From the NCBI GenBank assembly GCA_947494335.1, contig CANLUT010000001.1, positions 1,171,649 to 1,235,648 on the forward strand: DNA of 64,000 bases, written 5' to 3'. Under the pieces are notes generated by a model. That model saw only the letters and a program-made list of their open reading frames with translations. It was not told the DNA's origin and ran no database searches. Shown here in pieces: positions 54,312 through 64,000 of this stretch. Every line of letters begins with the position of its first letter. Within the stretch, counting starts at the first letter, position 1. Both the position numbers and the translations under genes were made by a program. Source of the DNA: Oligoflexales bacterium. Lineage in GTDB: Bacteria; Bdellovibrionota_B; Oligoflexia; Oligoflexales; RGVZ01.

Positions 54312-55874
54312 CTATTTTTTGGGACTTTTGACCCACTTAGCGCGACTGATATCAGGATCTTTACCCGGGTCTCCGACTACCACAACGCCCGATGCTTCTC
54401 GCGCCAAGAGGTAGTTGGAACCAAACTGCCCCACCGCCACTATATTGTAATCGGAGAGTGGCAGTTTATCAATATTGGCAATGATTGCTTGTTGTTGCGG
54501 CGTGATCTCTTCGGCATCAGCCATAGCCGATAACTGTTTCAAAGGCCCCTTTAGCGCAGGCGGCATTACAAAAAACTCTTCAAAACCACCTAGCAGGGAT
54601 CTAGCCCAGGATGCGGCTCCCTTGTTTGTTTCCATCCGAGCAAAAACCAAGTCAAAGGACGACGCTTCTGGCCGCTCCCCTTCCGACTCTTGCACGATGA
54701 CGCTGTCAATTCTGTAGTTGGACTTTAGTCTTTCGGCAAAACGCTCTAGTACGGGTGTGATGTCGTCGTAATCGGGTGCAAAGATCCTAATTGGTCTTGC
54801 AAGCGGCTTTGTCTCATCAGGCTTGGTGGGATCAGCGGTCAAACCGATAGCTTGGCGAGCCTCAAGCACTGATTCAACATTCAGACTTGGTAACTGTCGG
54901 AATACTGGAACGCCAGCAGCATCGACAAATGACAAAGGGATCAGGCGATACATAGGGGCGAGGTAACTGGAGCCTGGAACCACAGACGCCAGTTCACCGC
55001 GATTGATAGCATGGTGCAGAAAGGCTGTCTTAGCCCCAGAGAAGGCACCTTTCGAGTTAACGAAAATGTACCACGCAACAGGTTGTAAAAATGAATGCTC
55101 ACCACTCGTATCTATTGGTGTAAGCGTTGGATCGATGGATGCATCCACATACGATAATTTTCCCTCAGTAAATAAATCCTGAGCTGCGCCTTTTGAGGAT
55201 TGTTCGGCACGCACACGTCCATAGCGAATCAAGCTGTTATCAAAGTCATGCCAATACTTGTTGCGCTTTAGTCGAAGCTCTAGATTGTCCTTAATCGCCG
55301 TGACCCAAGGGCCGTCACAAGGGCCAGAAAGCTCCCGATCCCAGGACCAAGCTTGCGCCGTGTCTTTTAATGGAGAGATCCAAATGGATGAAAGCACACG
55401 AAGGTCAAGCGACTCATTAACCTCGCCGTCGAGCTCGACTTCAAATTTGGAGGTGTCAACAGCTCGCATTTCAAGAATTCGACTAAACAGTGGGCTTTTG
55501 ACAGCCGTCTTGCGGTAGATCCAGGCTTTGGCAAAATCTTGCGAAGTCAGAACATTGCCATCACTCCACCGAGCCAAGTCTCTTAACTCAAATTGCCAAA
55601 CTCGATTTTTAATCTGTTTGATTGCTTTGGCGCCCACTGGTACTGGAGCCAAGTCTTTGAGAGATGGTCCCATCATCTGCTCGTGACATTGTCGGTGGGC
55701 CCATATTGCATCCGGTGATTCATCTGGAGACTGGTCCGTGCTCTGCCGCCAATCTTTGATCAGGATAAATTCCCGATTCGCTGGACTTAAAAACCACTCC
55801 CAAACAAGCCAAGCTGCCATCAAGGTTACCGCTACCAAAAAAATTATATTTTTTTGAAGATTTGAACGCACCAT
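54312..55874 (-). CDS. Membrane-anchored extracellular solute-binding-like protein (family 5)
   Basis: A 520-residue protein starting at ATG 55874 (GGGAGGG upstream). The N-terminal membrane segment (NIIFLVAVTLMAAWLVWEW) lacks a cleavage site or lipobox and is probably an anchor. The body resembles family-5 solute-binding proteins of peptide/nickel ABC transporters: VWQFELRDLARWSDGNVLTSQDFAKAWIYRKT and RNKYWHDFDNSLIRYGRVRAE are typical. No permease or ATPase genes are nearby, so it may bind a ligand without transporting it. First gene of a three-gene operon. Confidence 0.65.
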   Translation of the reverse strand: MVRSNLQKNIIFLVAVTLMAAWLVWEWFLSPANREFILIKDWRQSTDQSPDESPDAIWAHRQCHEQMMGPSLKDLAPVPVGAKAIKQIKNRVWQFELRDLARWSDGNVLTSQDFAKAWIYRKTAVKSPLFSRILEMRAVDTSKFEVELDGEVNESLDLRVLSSIWISPLKDTAQAWSWDRELSGPCDGPWVTAIKDNLELRLKRNKYWHDFDNSLIRYGRVRAEQSSKGAAQDLFTEGKLSYVDASIDPTLTPIDTSGEHSFLQPVAWYIFVNSKGAFSGAKTAFLHHAINRGELASVVPGSSYLAPMYRLIPLSFVDAAGVPVFRQLPSLNVESVLEARQAIGLTADPTKPDETKPLARPIRIFAPDYDDITPVLERFAERLKSNYRIDSVIVQESEGERPEASSFDLVFARMETNKGAASWARSLLGGFEEFFVMPPALKGPLKQLSAMADAEEITPQQQAIIANIDKLPLSDYNIVAVGQFGSNYLLAREASGVVVVGDPGKDPDISRAKWVKSPKK

Positions 55875-55949
55875 GTCCTGCAAACCCTCCCTGGGCCAAG
55901 GCGTGACGATACACTTACAAAAGTTTAGCAGGATTTTAGTAAATTGGAA

Positions 55950-56046
55950 TCAAGGCTCCGCAGCATCGATACTGACGAGCGTGATCTCAGCGTAACGCTT
56001 AGCGTTCGGCGGGATGTTAGCGCGACACCTTTGCCGCCGTGAGCCT
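55950..56046 (-). pseudogene. Decayed FKBP C-terminal fragment
   Basis: On the minus strand a short frame ends ANIPPNAKRYAEITLVSID, then AAEP and TGA at 55952-55950. This parallels the end of the FKBP gene just upstream (VPPNSKLYVEVDLISIDEP). Before it, another frame reads GGKGVA, as in the usual AYGGKGV of FKBPs, so a frameshift separates the two. The piece looks like the remains of a second FKBP gene after duplication or of a deleted neighbour. Confidence 0.55.
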
Positions 56047-56059
56047 AGCACCCAGTTCA

Positions 56060-56644
56060 CTATTTAGTGGCATCTGGTTCGTCGATAGATATCAGATCCA
56101 CTTCCACATACAGTTTCGAGTTAGGCGGAACCTGCGGCTGAATGCCATTAGCACCATATCCCATGTGGGGTGGAATCCATATTTGGCGCTTGCTACCCTC
56201 GGTCATCCCCCGTATTCCGAGATCTATCCCACTGAGAATAGATCCATCCCCTACTTTGCCGGACCACGGGCGACCATCCCTTGCTGAATCAAATACCACA
56301 GCGCCATTTTCAAGTTTCATCAAGACATGAAATTTTACGTTGTTACCCACTTTAACTCGGTTTTGCCTGGCCACCTCAGAATTTTCCGCGTCTTTTTTCT
56401 GAATAGTGTGTGTTTTTTCATAGTCTGTTAGAGCTCTGCCTAATGATTCTACTTCAATCTTCGCAGCCGTAGAGACTGGCTGCGGATTGTTCGGGGCTGA
56501 TCCATCCCCATCTGCGGCGAAAATCGGGCCGCCAGAAAAAACTAATGTCAGAAAGCATACGGCTATGATCATCTTCGAGGATAACCCGTCAATAACGACC
56601 ACATCTCGGAATACCTGTGATTTTTCTCTGAGCAACTTTTTCAT
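56060..56644 (-). CDS. FKBP-type peptidyl-prolyl isomerase, exported
   Basis: A 194-residue isomerase starting at ATG 56644 (AAAGGAG upstream). The N-terminus is a long positive stretch before the hydrophobic core (MIIAVCFLTLVFSG), so it is either an extended signal or starts later at the internal Met25. Residues 95-190 are the FKBP domain: VFDSARDGRPWSGKVGDG, GIDLGIRGMTEGSKRQIWI, GYGANGIQPQVPPNSKLYVEVDLISID. It speeds proline isomerisation in secreted proteins. Right next to it lies a decayed duplicate tail, and upstream is the giant surface protein gene, which may be a client. Confidence 0.85.
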   Translation of the reverse strand: MKKLLREKSQVFRDVVVIDGLSSKMIIAVCFLTLVFSGGPIFAADGDGSAPNNPQPVSTAAKIEVESLGRALTDYEKTHTIQKKDAENSEVARQNRVKVGNNVKFHVLMKLENGAVVFDSARDGRPWSGKVGDGSILSGIDLGIRGMTEGSKRQIWIPPHMGYGANGIQPQVPPNSKLYVEVDLISIDEPDATK

Positions 56645-56685
56645 GGCACACACTCCTTTAAACACATTTCATAGCCCACTGCTTT

Positions 56686-59600
56686 TCACTCACCCACCAA
56701 AGAAGTGTCACGAACACATATCACGTGATACAGCGTGGTCATAGACACTCCGGTAGTGCTATTGTTCCAAAGAATCAACGCAGTGCCCGTAGTTCCGGAA
56801 TACTGATTAGTCCAGTACCGCTCTGCAAAATTATTAAGACCTCTTAAATTAAGAATGGCCTGATTCTTAAGCCCTGCATTAATCGCAGAGAAAAATTCAG
56901 AAACGCTCGGTGTCCGATAACCATTCCCCTTATTAGAACAATAAGCACCCGCATTTGTGAAACTATAGTCAGTTCCCTCATCTTTATACCAGACACGAGT
57001 AGAGCTCGGTTCCGCCCATTCGGCAGGACCACTTGAAACTGTAAACGAGCCGCTAATCAACGAAGACTTGTTTTGCGCCAAGTCATAAGCATACATACAC
57101 AGGTAATAGGCACCGTCAGCCAGGGTTGAAAGAGTCTTGGATGTGGAGCTACCGGCTAGCTGAGTGCCTGCACCCAACGTCCAGCTCTGCTGAACACCCG
57201 AACTACAGCCCGAGACAGTAGAAACCAATAAATCTATACTCTGCACATCAGCCGCCGGGGTCGACCATGTCACAGTCGGAGTGGAACTAGCGATAGTGCC
57301 GCTTGGCGCCGAAATTGTGAACGTAGCAGGTGCCGTGATATCTTTAACCCATGTGTAGGATGTAACAGTCGTTTGCAAGTTATTCGCCACATCCCGAGCC
57401 TTCATACAAACGGTGATATTTCCCTGCGCAAGTCCTGAGATGTTGTCAGTGATATTTGCCGTGTAATCCCTAGTGTTGCCGATGCTCGTACAGTTAGCTG
57501 CTGTGCCCGATACAACCTGGTAGTCGTACTTTGAGGTATCGCTTCCGCTGACGGCGATATTAAGACTTGAATTAAAGTTTGACTGTGCTGCAGGCAGACC
57601 CGAAGCAAATGCGCCTGTCGGTGGGTTCGTATCACGAGTCAGATTGGTTGTGTTTTGATAAGAGACGTTGCCATAATTGTCAGTCATCTTTGCGCAAACT
57701 TTATAGGTATTATCCACAGTCATATCTGCGCGAGTCGGAACAGTAGAGGATGAGTAGGACTCACCACTACAAACAACCCACGACGCGACCACCTTATAGA
57801 GAATTGTGGCCGTCTTATTTGGTGTAATCGCTGTTAGCAATGTTGTGCCAGCAGCATTTTCAGTGACATTCAAGTATCCGTCCGCAACGCCATTAAGGCC
57901 TGTCGTGTCACCCGTCCACTGGAATCCGCTTGAGATCGATGGCGCACCTGTATCGACAACAAATGTAGTTGTCGCGCCGTAGCTCGTATTGCCTGCACCG
58001 TCAAACACCTTCACACAAATTCTCCAGTCGGTCGCATCGGCAGTGATTAATCCGGTATTCATCGCTGGTAAACTTCCGCTGTATCCGGTAGCTGAGGCAC
58101 AATCGTTGGCTGCCACACGGGTTGCAGTGTAGTTGATGGTAGCCATAGCATCATTAACCGTCACGGCAGATGACAGAATTCCGGAAGTTAAGGCCCGTTC
58201 CGTCGCGTTAATGCCGTTAGCTGCAGCCGCTGCCAAGGTTGGACCCGCGGTGATCGACGGGGTATTCGTGTCTAACGTAATTGAGGTTGCGGACGCCAGC
58301 GCATAACCAACGTTCGATGCCAAATCGATAAAGCGGATACAGATCACGTAATTGACGTCACCAGCATTGAAATCCACGCTGTTAGCTTGAGGGATCGAAG
58401 CACTAAAGGTCAATGCAGAGCCACATGTAGTGCCTTCTGTTATCAGCTTGTAGTTGGCTCCATTTGCGAAGTTAAGCGTTTCGTTACCGGACACACTCCC
58501 TAGAAGGGCTGTAGCTAATGAGCGTTCCGCTGCATTAATGAAGAAGTCATCTGCCGGAGATTGATAACTTGCCGAGCCCAAACCAGGATTAACTGTATCA
58601 ATTACGACAGCAGAGTTCGAGAGAGCAGAGGTACCGCTAATTGGCGCGCTGGAATAACTGGCGCTATTGCCAGATCCAATGTTGTCTTTCAGCGAACCAG
58701 CGGTCGTAAACGCTGAGGCACTTGAGATGTTGAGCGTCTGACCAGCCTGATATGCAGAGTTATCACCAGAAAGAACCGTGTATGCAAACTGGATTTCTAC
58801 ACCGTTACCAGTGCCCGTATTCGTGAACGTTCCCGCTGACACCGAGCCAGACCGGCTGGCGCCTTGAATATTGTAGGCGAGGCTTGCTGCCTGTGAGAGT
58901 GTCAATGTAAAGGAGTTACGATTTGGGTTGCTTGCACTCTTCGTAAACCTAACCTTCACAGGGATGGACTGCCCAACAGAGTAGCTTCCTGCTGTCTTAT
59001 TAGCTATGACCGCCGAAATGCTAGGAGCCTCTTGGTCCCAGGTCAGAACAAAGCTTTGAGACCCGGGGTTGGTGGCCGTATCCGTTGCCGTCAATGTGAT
59101 CGTTGGTTGACCCCAGCTATTGGTACAATTCGATAGAGATATGGTTGGATTCAGCGCAGTTGTAGAGCTAAAGGCGACTGTACAGCTGTTGCTAGCTGAC
59201 GCCGTCCATGAGTAGGACACCACAGACCCTGCGGGAGCACTAGAGTCTGTGACTGTTGGCGACGTCGAATAAGTTGAATTCACGGTGACAGCCGAAAGAC
59301 CTGTGACACTTGGCGCCTGCGTATCTTTATACCATGCATGTGACGTAGGAGTTGCCTGAACGTTTTCTGCTTCATCAATTGCAATGACACAGAGAGTGTA
59401 CTGACCGTCAGCTCCAATAGCGTTGGTGATATTTGTTGATTTCGTCGTTATGGATCCATAGGTTGGGCTTCCGCATGAGGCTCCACTTACAATGGCATGG
59501 CGATAGCTCAGCACTAAGCTTCCTGATACTGTCACCCCTAGCGCCGCGGCCTTAGAATAGTATGAGCTACTCAACAACACACCTGGCAACGACGACAAAG

Positions 59601-62600
59601 TCGCAGTAGGTGCGTTGAATTTCCATGTGAAGTTTTTGAAGTGGGCCGTCAATGCATTGTTTGACAGGTTACCAGAACCATCAGTTACCCTTGCTGTAAT
59701 CGTAAACGCTGATGCATCCCCGCGGGCGGTCATGTTCGCATCGGAGATATCGTAGTACCAACTCGTCGTTCCAGTCGCAGCAACCCACGTCTCGCTAGAA
59801 ACCCAAGATGATCCGTTCCAATACTGAGATCCTTGTTGCAACCTTACTTCCACCAACGACACACCTGCAGTTGCATCGCTTGCGGTTCCAGTGAAGCGGG
59901 TGGACGACCCAGAGCCCATCGTTGTTGTTAGCGGACCGATGTACGTGACAGACGATGCAGGCGCAGTTATCGTCGCCGTTGGCAATGTATTGTCAATAAT
60001 GAGATTATAGGAACCATTTGTCGTTGCGTTTGTGTTTGGAGAGCCTGGTGATACGCCCGTATATCCGTTTGCACGGATACAGATGTAGTTTGTACCGTTC
60101 AAACCAGCTGTAATATTCGCGGCCGTCGCAGAGGTCGTCGACATAGTGGTACTACACGCAGTCGTCGTACCATAAGACACTGTATAGTCTCTGGCGCCGG
60201 CCGCGGCACTCCACGAGATCGAGACCGTATCTTTAACTTTGCTACCACTGATCGGCGAGGCACCGCCGATAGCAAATGATCCGGGATTAACCGTCACGTT
60301 CTGAGTCTGGGCAGCCAGCACCGCGTTACCACTTGGAGTCGATGTCGCCATCAACGTAATCGTCGAAGTATTGGCCTGGGTATCCTTGTAGTAGAAGGTA
60401 TCATTTGCAACGCCAGCCAGGAGACTGCGATTCGTAATCGCACCTGACGAGCAGCCTGAGTCTGTGTGGAACGTACCAGCCCCACTCGACTTCGACAGGT
60501 AAACCGTTGATGCCGACGTTGGCGTCGAATCGTTTGTCCATTTATCCTGGAACTTGTAACTTAGGGTTGCGCAGGTGCTTCCAGCAGAGCCAACAGCATT
60601 GATGGTCGGTGCCGATGATGTATAAGCGAATCGTTTCGCTGGACCTGGGTTGATGGTGGCGTTGATTGTAACGCTCCATGAGCCACTGATCGCTGTGATG
60701 GTGGCCGCGTTTGATGCTACAGCAGTCCTGTTTGAGTACCACACTTGAACTGTCGATGCATTTGCCAGCATGGTCGCATTGCGATTACCTGCACTGCCAG
60801 CAAGTGACGTCGTGTGGAATGTTCCAGTATTAACTGTGGTTCCGCTACCACCCGCTTGGGCATTCGTACACTCTGTCTGGCTTGCATAGAATTCACCATT
60901 TCCGCCAGACGAGGTGAATGCAATGGTTGTATTGGCCAATACGGGAGCCGGGTTATCCCAGCGGTCCAGGCTCTGCACCTGAATAGCCTGACAGGTCTCC
61001 GTGTCTTGACTGAAGTTATTTGCAGGAGTTGGCGCAATATAAACAAGCTTATTGATTGAACCCACCGTGGTCGTCACTGTACCGCTCGTATCGGCGATAC
61101 AGCCCGCCGTTAGACCCGTACAGGTTGCCGTAAATGTACCGGTTCCCGCTGTCCGTGGCTGCATTTGGGTGAAGTTACTCGAGGCCGGATCAAAAATGGT
61201 ATACACGAGAGAATACAGCACTCCCGTACCAGACCAGTCAACTGCAAACGTATTGCCCTTATAGTTTCCATACGCATCGAACATGTGAGCAAAGAGGTTC
61301 CTGCTGTTGTCGACGCTCATGGTAAACGCAGTCCCACCCAACTGAGCGCCAGCACTATAGCCAGCAGTTGATGTGACCTTGACATAGCCATGACTAGCAT
61401 TTGGCTGCGTTGTAAAATTGAGTGTTGTCGACAGAGCCGACCCCGACAAGGTATTGGTATTGGAACCAGATACCGTTAATGTCGACACTTCCTGAGGAGA
61501 CAGGGCCGTCAAATTAGAGCGGTATAGAACAAAAGGAGTACCGGATGTGCTGTATGCACCAATACTGAAGGTACGGCTTTGTGTCGCGTAGGGAGGAGGC
61601 GACAAAACAGACGCCGTCTTAGGATTGGCAATGCTGGAACTCGCACCAGCCGTCCAGCTATAAGTCAACGTATCGCTTGGCCACGAGGTAGCAATGTTAT
61701 CGAACTGATCACGCGCGGTAACCGTGACATCAAATGGCACACCGGCCTGTGGGGACGTGGTTGCCGTCGTAATCGAGTATTTGTTTGGCTTACCATGGGA
61801 TACCATCGAGCTGTAGCCGCTAATCGTTTTCCTGGTTCCTAAAGGCCCGGTACCGCCGTTACCTGAAGCAGCGACCGTGTAATTATCCCGAACGTCGAAA
61901 GTTAAAAATTCAACCTTCTTGAACGTGACGGTCAAATTGCTTGCACGTCCGCCACTGAAAGTAAGAGAGTTTGCCGCCGCAGGATTCTGATTGTTTGGAT
62001 ACGTCGTCGTCGCACCATTTGGTGCAGCTGTATGCGCCGACCATGTATAAGATTGATTATTTAAGTCAGTATCGATACCGGTAGCTATGTTGTTACCATA
62101 GTCATATGCCACGAGATTGAACGTGTCAGCCACGCCGGCCTCATTGATAGGGCTAAAGTTTTCTAGTGCATAGTAGTAAACCATGTCCTTATGCGCTGAA
62201 TAGTTGTGGAAGGTCTGCGTATAGTACCCTGCATGGGTATGCCCTTTCACCTCGTACTCAATCACATGGTTACCACTGCGGTGGAACATGTTGGACATCG
62301 TCGTACCACCAGATTGATTGGTGTCAACTGAGAAAATTTTGTTTGTCACGAGCAAGGTCACAGGATTCTGCTCGAGGAAACCAGCATTTGTCGCTGTACC
62401 GGAAACATACTTAGGCTCTACTGTGGATGATGACTGTCCCGACGCCTTAGGGTTGCGATACTGATCATAGGCCTGGATCACCAGGTTGAACTTATCCGAC
62501 GCTGACGCCACTACTGGGGCTGGTGAGCCAGCTGCGCCCGTACAATTAGTAGTAGGATTAGAAACCTTGGTGCAAGTAATCGAATACTTCAGAGTGGTGC

Positions 62601-64000
62601 CTGGCGCCACTGTGGTTGCGTTGGTTGTATTTGCCGACTGCAATACTGGGGACTGATCGTCCTTGATATTCAAGTAAAGATTTGACTCAGCCTTGGTAAA
62701 TCTCAAGGTTGCCAAAGACGTACCAGCTGCAAAAGATAGCTTTGGACCAGCTAAGGTTGGAGCCGAGGAGTCGGGGGCAAGATGAGCCGTCGACATCGCC
62801 AAGCCCGCGCCGTCAATCCATGTGAAGTTAAGATTACTCAAATCCGCATCAGCACCAACGACTGTTGCATTGGCACTATCGCGAGCAAACACCTGCACCA
62901 CAAAGTCCTGACCTGCCACCACGTTGTTCGGAGCGGTTACAACGTAGTTTTTAACAGTCTTGCGGGAGCCTTCCGCGTACAATAGCGTGGAAACCGGTGC
63001 TGGAAGAATGGATTTTGTTCCATCCGTCACTTTCACATAGAAACTTGATCCACCGAAGTCGACGGCTAAATTGTTAACTGTGACGCTGTTCGCCCCACTT
63101 AGACTCTTAGAGAGGCACGATGCATCATTGCCAGGAGCCTCGCAAATCAATTGACGCGATATCGCCGTAGAAGCGTCGGCCGCGACTAAACTAAGAGTCA
63201 GACTCTTCGTGACGCTGATATCATTACCATGCACGTCTCGGGCTTTGACGGTGATGTTGAATCGATTCCCACCAGCACTAGCGAGAACATTCGTCGTGCC
63301 TGGGTCCGCCCAGCCGCGGGTACTATTTGGCTGAGGAGTATTGGCCACGCCCGATGCGATCGAGGCATAGTGATGCAACGCGCCGGCTGTTACGGTGAAT
63401 CGGTCAAGGCCTTGACCAGAAATCATTCTACCGCTCTGCATGTTGTCCTGGTAAGAAAGCTGCACGATTGAGTTCGATATGTATGACCCAGCGCTCTTCA
63501 CTTTCGCGTAAATATTTGCACAACCAGACGTAAACTGGATGGTCTTAAATCCAAACCCAAATAACTTACCTGACGTCTCAAAATCCGCACCAGTCCCTGT
63601 CGAGAAATCAACAGTGCGGCCTTCGGCATTCGCCTGAATTCCAAGAGACGTAAAGTTAATAGACAGAGCGGCATTAGGATCGGTGATAACCACATCGTCA
63701 CTTGTCGTCACCGTGCCTTTATCGTCAATCACCTGCTCAGTAATCACACTTTGACCGGAGTCTACCATACAAATCTTAACCGGAATTTCATCACCAGCAT
63801 TGAGGGCTGTGATTGGAGAAAACGGCAAGCTTGTTGATGAGACATCAAATCGAGCCAGCGGCGAAGCTTTGATTGTGATTAGATCGCTGACGCCAGTAAT
63901 TCCGTCCTTAACTGCTTGAATCTTAAACGAGCCAGCACGCTTTGGACGCCAAAGGAGATAGTTTTCAAGGTTAAAAGGCACCTCGAGCAACCCACTTCGC
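56686..64000 (-). CDS. Giant Ig-like repeat surface protein (5' end missing)
   Basis: At least 2,437 residues; the frame is open to the right edge, so the true start and signal lie outside the window. Extended Ser/Thr/Asn-rich beta segments repeat throughout, with linker motifs such as WYKDTQAPS, VDTGAPSISSG and TWVKDITAPATF, typical of Ig-like, Big and FN3-like modules in bacterial adhesins. Cys occur sparsely in modules (SCTVAFSS, LSNCTNS). The last 110 residues (VWYKDEGTDYSF, GNGYRTPSVSEFFSAINAG, YHVICVRD) resemble the DUF1566/Lcl C-terminal domain. Surface or secreted adhesion is likely. It ends about 40 bases before the FKBP start. Confidence 0.8.
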   Translation of the reverse strand, partial: RSGLLEVPFNLENYLLWRPKRAGSFKIQAVKDGITGVSDLITIKASPLARFDVSSTSLPFSPITALNAGDEIPVKICMVDSGQSVITEQVIDDKGTVTTSDDVVITDPNAALSINFTSLGIQANAEGRTVDFSTGTGADFETSGKLFGFGFKTIQFTSGCANIYAKVKSAGSYISNSIVQLSYQDNMQSGRMISGQGLDRFTVTAGALHHYASIASGVANTPQPNSTRGWADPGTTNVLASAGGNRFNITVKARDVHGNDISVTKSLTLSLVAADASTAISRQLICEAPGNDASCLSKSLSGANSVTVNNLAVDFGGSSFYVKVTDGTKSILPAPVSTLLYAEGSRKTVKNYVVTAPNNVVAGQDFVVQVFARDSANATVVGADADLSNLNFTWIDGAGLAMSTAHLAPDSSAPTLAGPKLSFAAGTSLATLRFTKAESNLYLNIKDDQSPVLQSANTTNATTVAPGTTLKYSITCTKVSNPTTNCTGAAGSPAPVVASASDKFNLVIQAYDQYRNPKASGQSSSTVEPKYVSGTATNAGFLEQNPVTLLVTNKIFSVDTNQSGGTTMSNMFHRSGNHVIEYEVKGHTHAGYYTQTFHNYSAHKDMVYYYALENFSPINEAGVADTFNLVAYDYGNNIATGIDTDLNNQSYTWSAHTAAPNGATTTYPNNQNPAAANSLTFSGGRASNLTVTFKKVEFLTFDVRDNYTVAASGNGGTGPLGTRKTISGYSSMVSHGKPNKYSITTATTSPQAGVPFDVTVTARDQFDNIATSWPSDTLTYSWTAGASSSIANPKTASVLSPPPYATQSRTFSIGAYSTSGTPFVLYRSNLTALSPQEVSTLTVSGSNTNTLSGSALSTTLNFTTQPNASHGYVKVTSTAGYSAGAQLGGTAFTMSVDNSRNLFAHMFDAYGNYKGNTFAVDWSGTGVLYSLVYTIFDPASSNFTQMQPRTAGTGTFTATCTGLTAGCIADTSGTVTTTVGSINKLVYIAPTPANNFSQDTETCQAIQVQSLDRWDNPAPVLANTTIAFTSSGGNGEFYASQTECTNAQAGGSGTTVNTGTFHTTSLAGSAGNRNATMLANASTVQVWYSNRTAVASNAATITAISGSWSVTINATINPGPAKRFAYTSSAPTINAVGSAGSTCATLSYKFQDKWTNDSTPTSASTVYLSKSSGAGTFHTDSGCSSGAITNRSLLAGVANDTFYYKDTQANTSTITLMATSTPSGNAVLAAQTQNVTVNPGSFAIGGASPISGSKVKDTVSISWSAAAGARDYTVSYGTTTACSTTMSTTSATAANITAGLNGTNYICIRANGYTGVSPGSPNTNATTNGSYNLIIDNTLPTATITAPASSVTYIGPLTTTMGSGSSTRFTGTASDATAGVSLVEVRLQQGSQYWNGSSWVSSETWVAATGTTSWYYDISDANMTARGDASAFTITARVTDGSGNLSNNALTAHFKNFTWKFNAPTATLSSLPGVLLSSSYYSKAAALGVTVSGSLVLSYRHAIVSGASCGSPTYGSITTKSTNITNAIGADGQYTLCVIAIDEAENVQATPTSHAWYKDTQAPSVTGLSAVTVNSTYSTSPTVTDSSAPAGSVVSYSWTASASNSCTVAFSSTTALNPTISLSNCTNSWGQPTITLTATDTATNPGSQSFVLTWDQEAPSISAVIANKTAGSYSVGQSIPVKVRFTKSASNPNRNSFTLTLSQAASLAYNIQGASRSGSVSAGTFTNTGTGNGVEIQFAYTVLSGDNSAYQAGQTLNISSASAFTTAGSLKDNIGSGNSASYSSAPISGTSALSNSAVVIDTVNPGLGSASYQSPADDFFINAAERSLATALLGSVSGNETLNFANGANYKLITEGTTCGSALTFSASIPQANSVDFNAGDVNYVICIRFIDLASNVGYALASATSITLDTNTPSITAGPTLAAAAANGINATERALTSGILSSAVTVNDAMATINYTATRVAANDCASATGYSGSLPAMNTGLITADATDWRICVKVFDGAGNTSYGATTTFVVDTGAPSISSGFQWTGDTTGLNGVADGYLNVTENAAGTTLLTAITPNKTATILYKVVASWVVCSGESYSSSTVPTRADMTVDNTYKVCAKMTDNYGNVSYQNTTNLTRDTNPPTGAFASGLPAAQSNFNSSLNIAVSGSDTSKYDYQVVSGTAANCTSIGNTRDYTANITDNISGLAQGNITVCMKARDVANNLQTTVTSYTWVKDITAPATFTISAPSGTIASSTPTVTWSTPAADVQSIDLLVSTVSGCSSGVQQSWTLGAGTQLAGSSTSKTLSTLADGAYYLCMYAYDLAQNKSSLISGSFTVSSGPAEWAEPSSTRVWYKDEGTDYSFTNAGAYCSNKGNGYRTPSVSEFFSAINAGLKNQAILNLRGLNNFAERYWTNQYSGTTGTALILWNNSTTGVSMTTLYHVICVRDTSLVGE

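Overview
The window looks like a chromosomal segment of a Gram-negative bacterium, most plausibly a deltaproteobacterium in the old sense and perhaps Bdellovibrionota/Oligoflexia. Three observations support this. There are many lipoproteins with clear lipoboxes and many small outer-membrane barrels. The predicted secretome is rich in proteases and adhesins (subtilase, papain-like, matrixin-like, two M28 peptidases, a giant Ig-like surface protein). The EF-G reads like the spd/mitochondrial EFG1 type, which is known from spirochaetes, planctomycetes and deltaproteobacteria. The lineage is inference; no rRNA or tRNA gene was found to fix it.

Layout. 1-6,100: an accessory stretch with the edge of one minus-strand gene, a decayed OmpA-like gene, a small barrel, a beta-helix lipoprotein, a lipoprotein barrel and a secreted DUF2608/HAD-like protein. 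6,272-9,663: two LysR regulators, a Tat-exported intradiol-dioxygenase-like protein and a small secreted partner. 9,770-13,601 (minus): a housekeeping run accA, aroA, cmk and a lipoprotein, closed by an intrinsic terminator. 13,811-16,095: an HU/IHF protein with promoter and terminator, an FmdB zinc-ribbon protein and a lipoprotein subtilase. 16,278-19,297: a three-gene lipoprotein operon whose first member carries a Hint (hedgehog/intein) autoprocessing domain. 19,365-23,539 (minus): a papain-like protease with a YEATS-like tail, an M28 peptidase and a HEAT-like membrane protein. 23,820-31,141: EF-G, a sugar dehydrogenase, the helicase HrpB and a trans-sulfuration enzyme. 31,144-34,406: small barrels, a matrixin-like protease and a secreted protein.

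34,651-40,098 contains two orphan secreted proteins, a LysR/quinone-reductase pair and a YecM-DUF4269 fusion, punctuated by a family of long palindromic repeats with the core GGTGCCACCCGAC. A further copy lies at 52,513-52,604. 40,110-45,625: a HelD-like helicase, a pectin-acetylesterase-family hydrolase, an HExxH lipoprotein and an M28 aminopeptidase. 45,821-52,511 is the phosphate-starvation locus: phoR and phoB read leftward and pstSCAB plus an O-methyltransferase read rightward from a shared 230-bp intergenic region; no phoU is present. 52,609-64,000 (minus): a three-gene set of unknown function (solute-binding-like protein, lipoprotein, membrane protein), an FKBP with a decayed duplicate tail beside it, and the C-terminal 2,400+ residues of a giant repeat protein that runs off the window.

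The best candidates for new biology are the Hint-lipoprotein operon next to the subtilase, the dispersed palindrome family whose arms vary together, and the unrecognised three-gene envelope operon at 52.6-55.9 kb.
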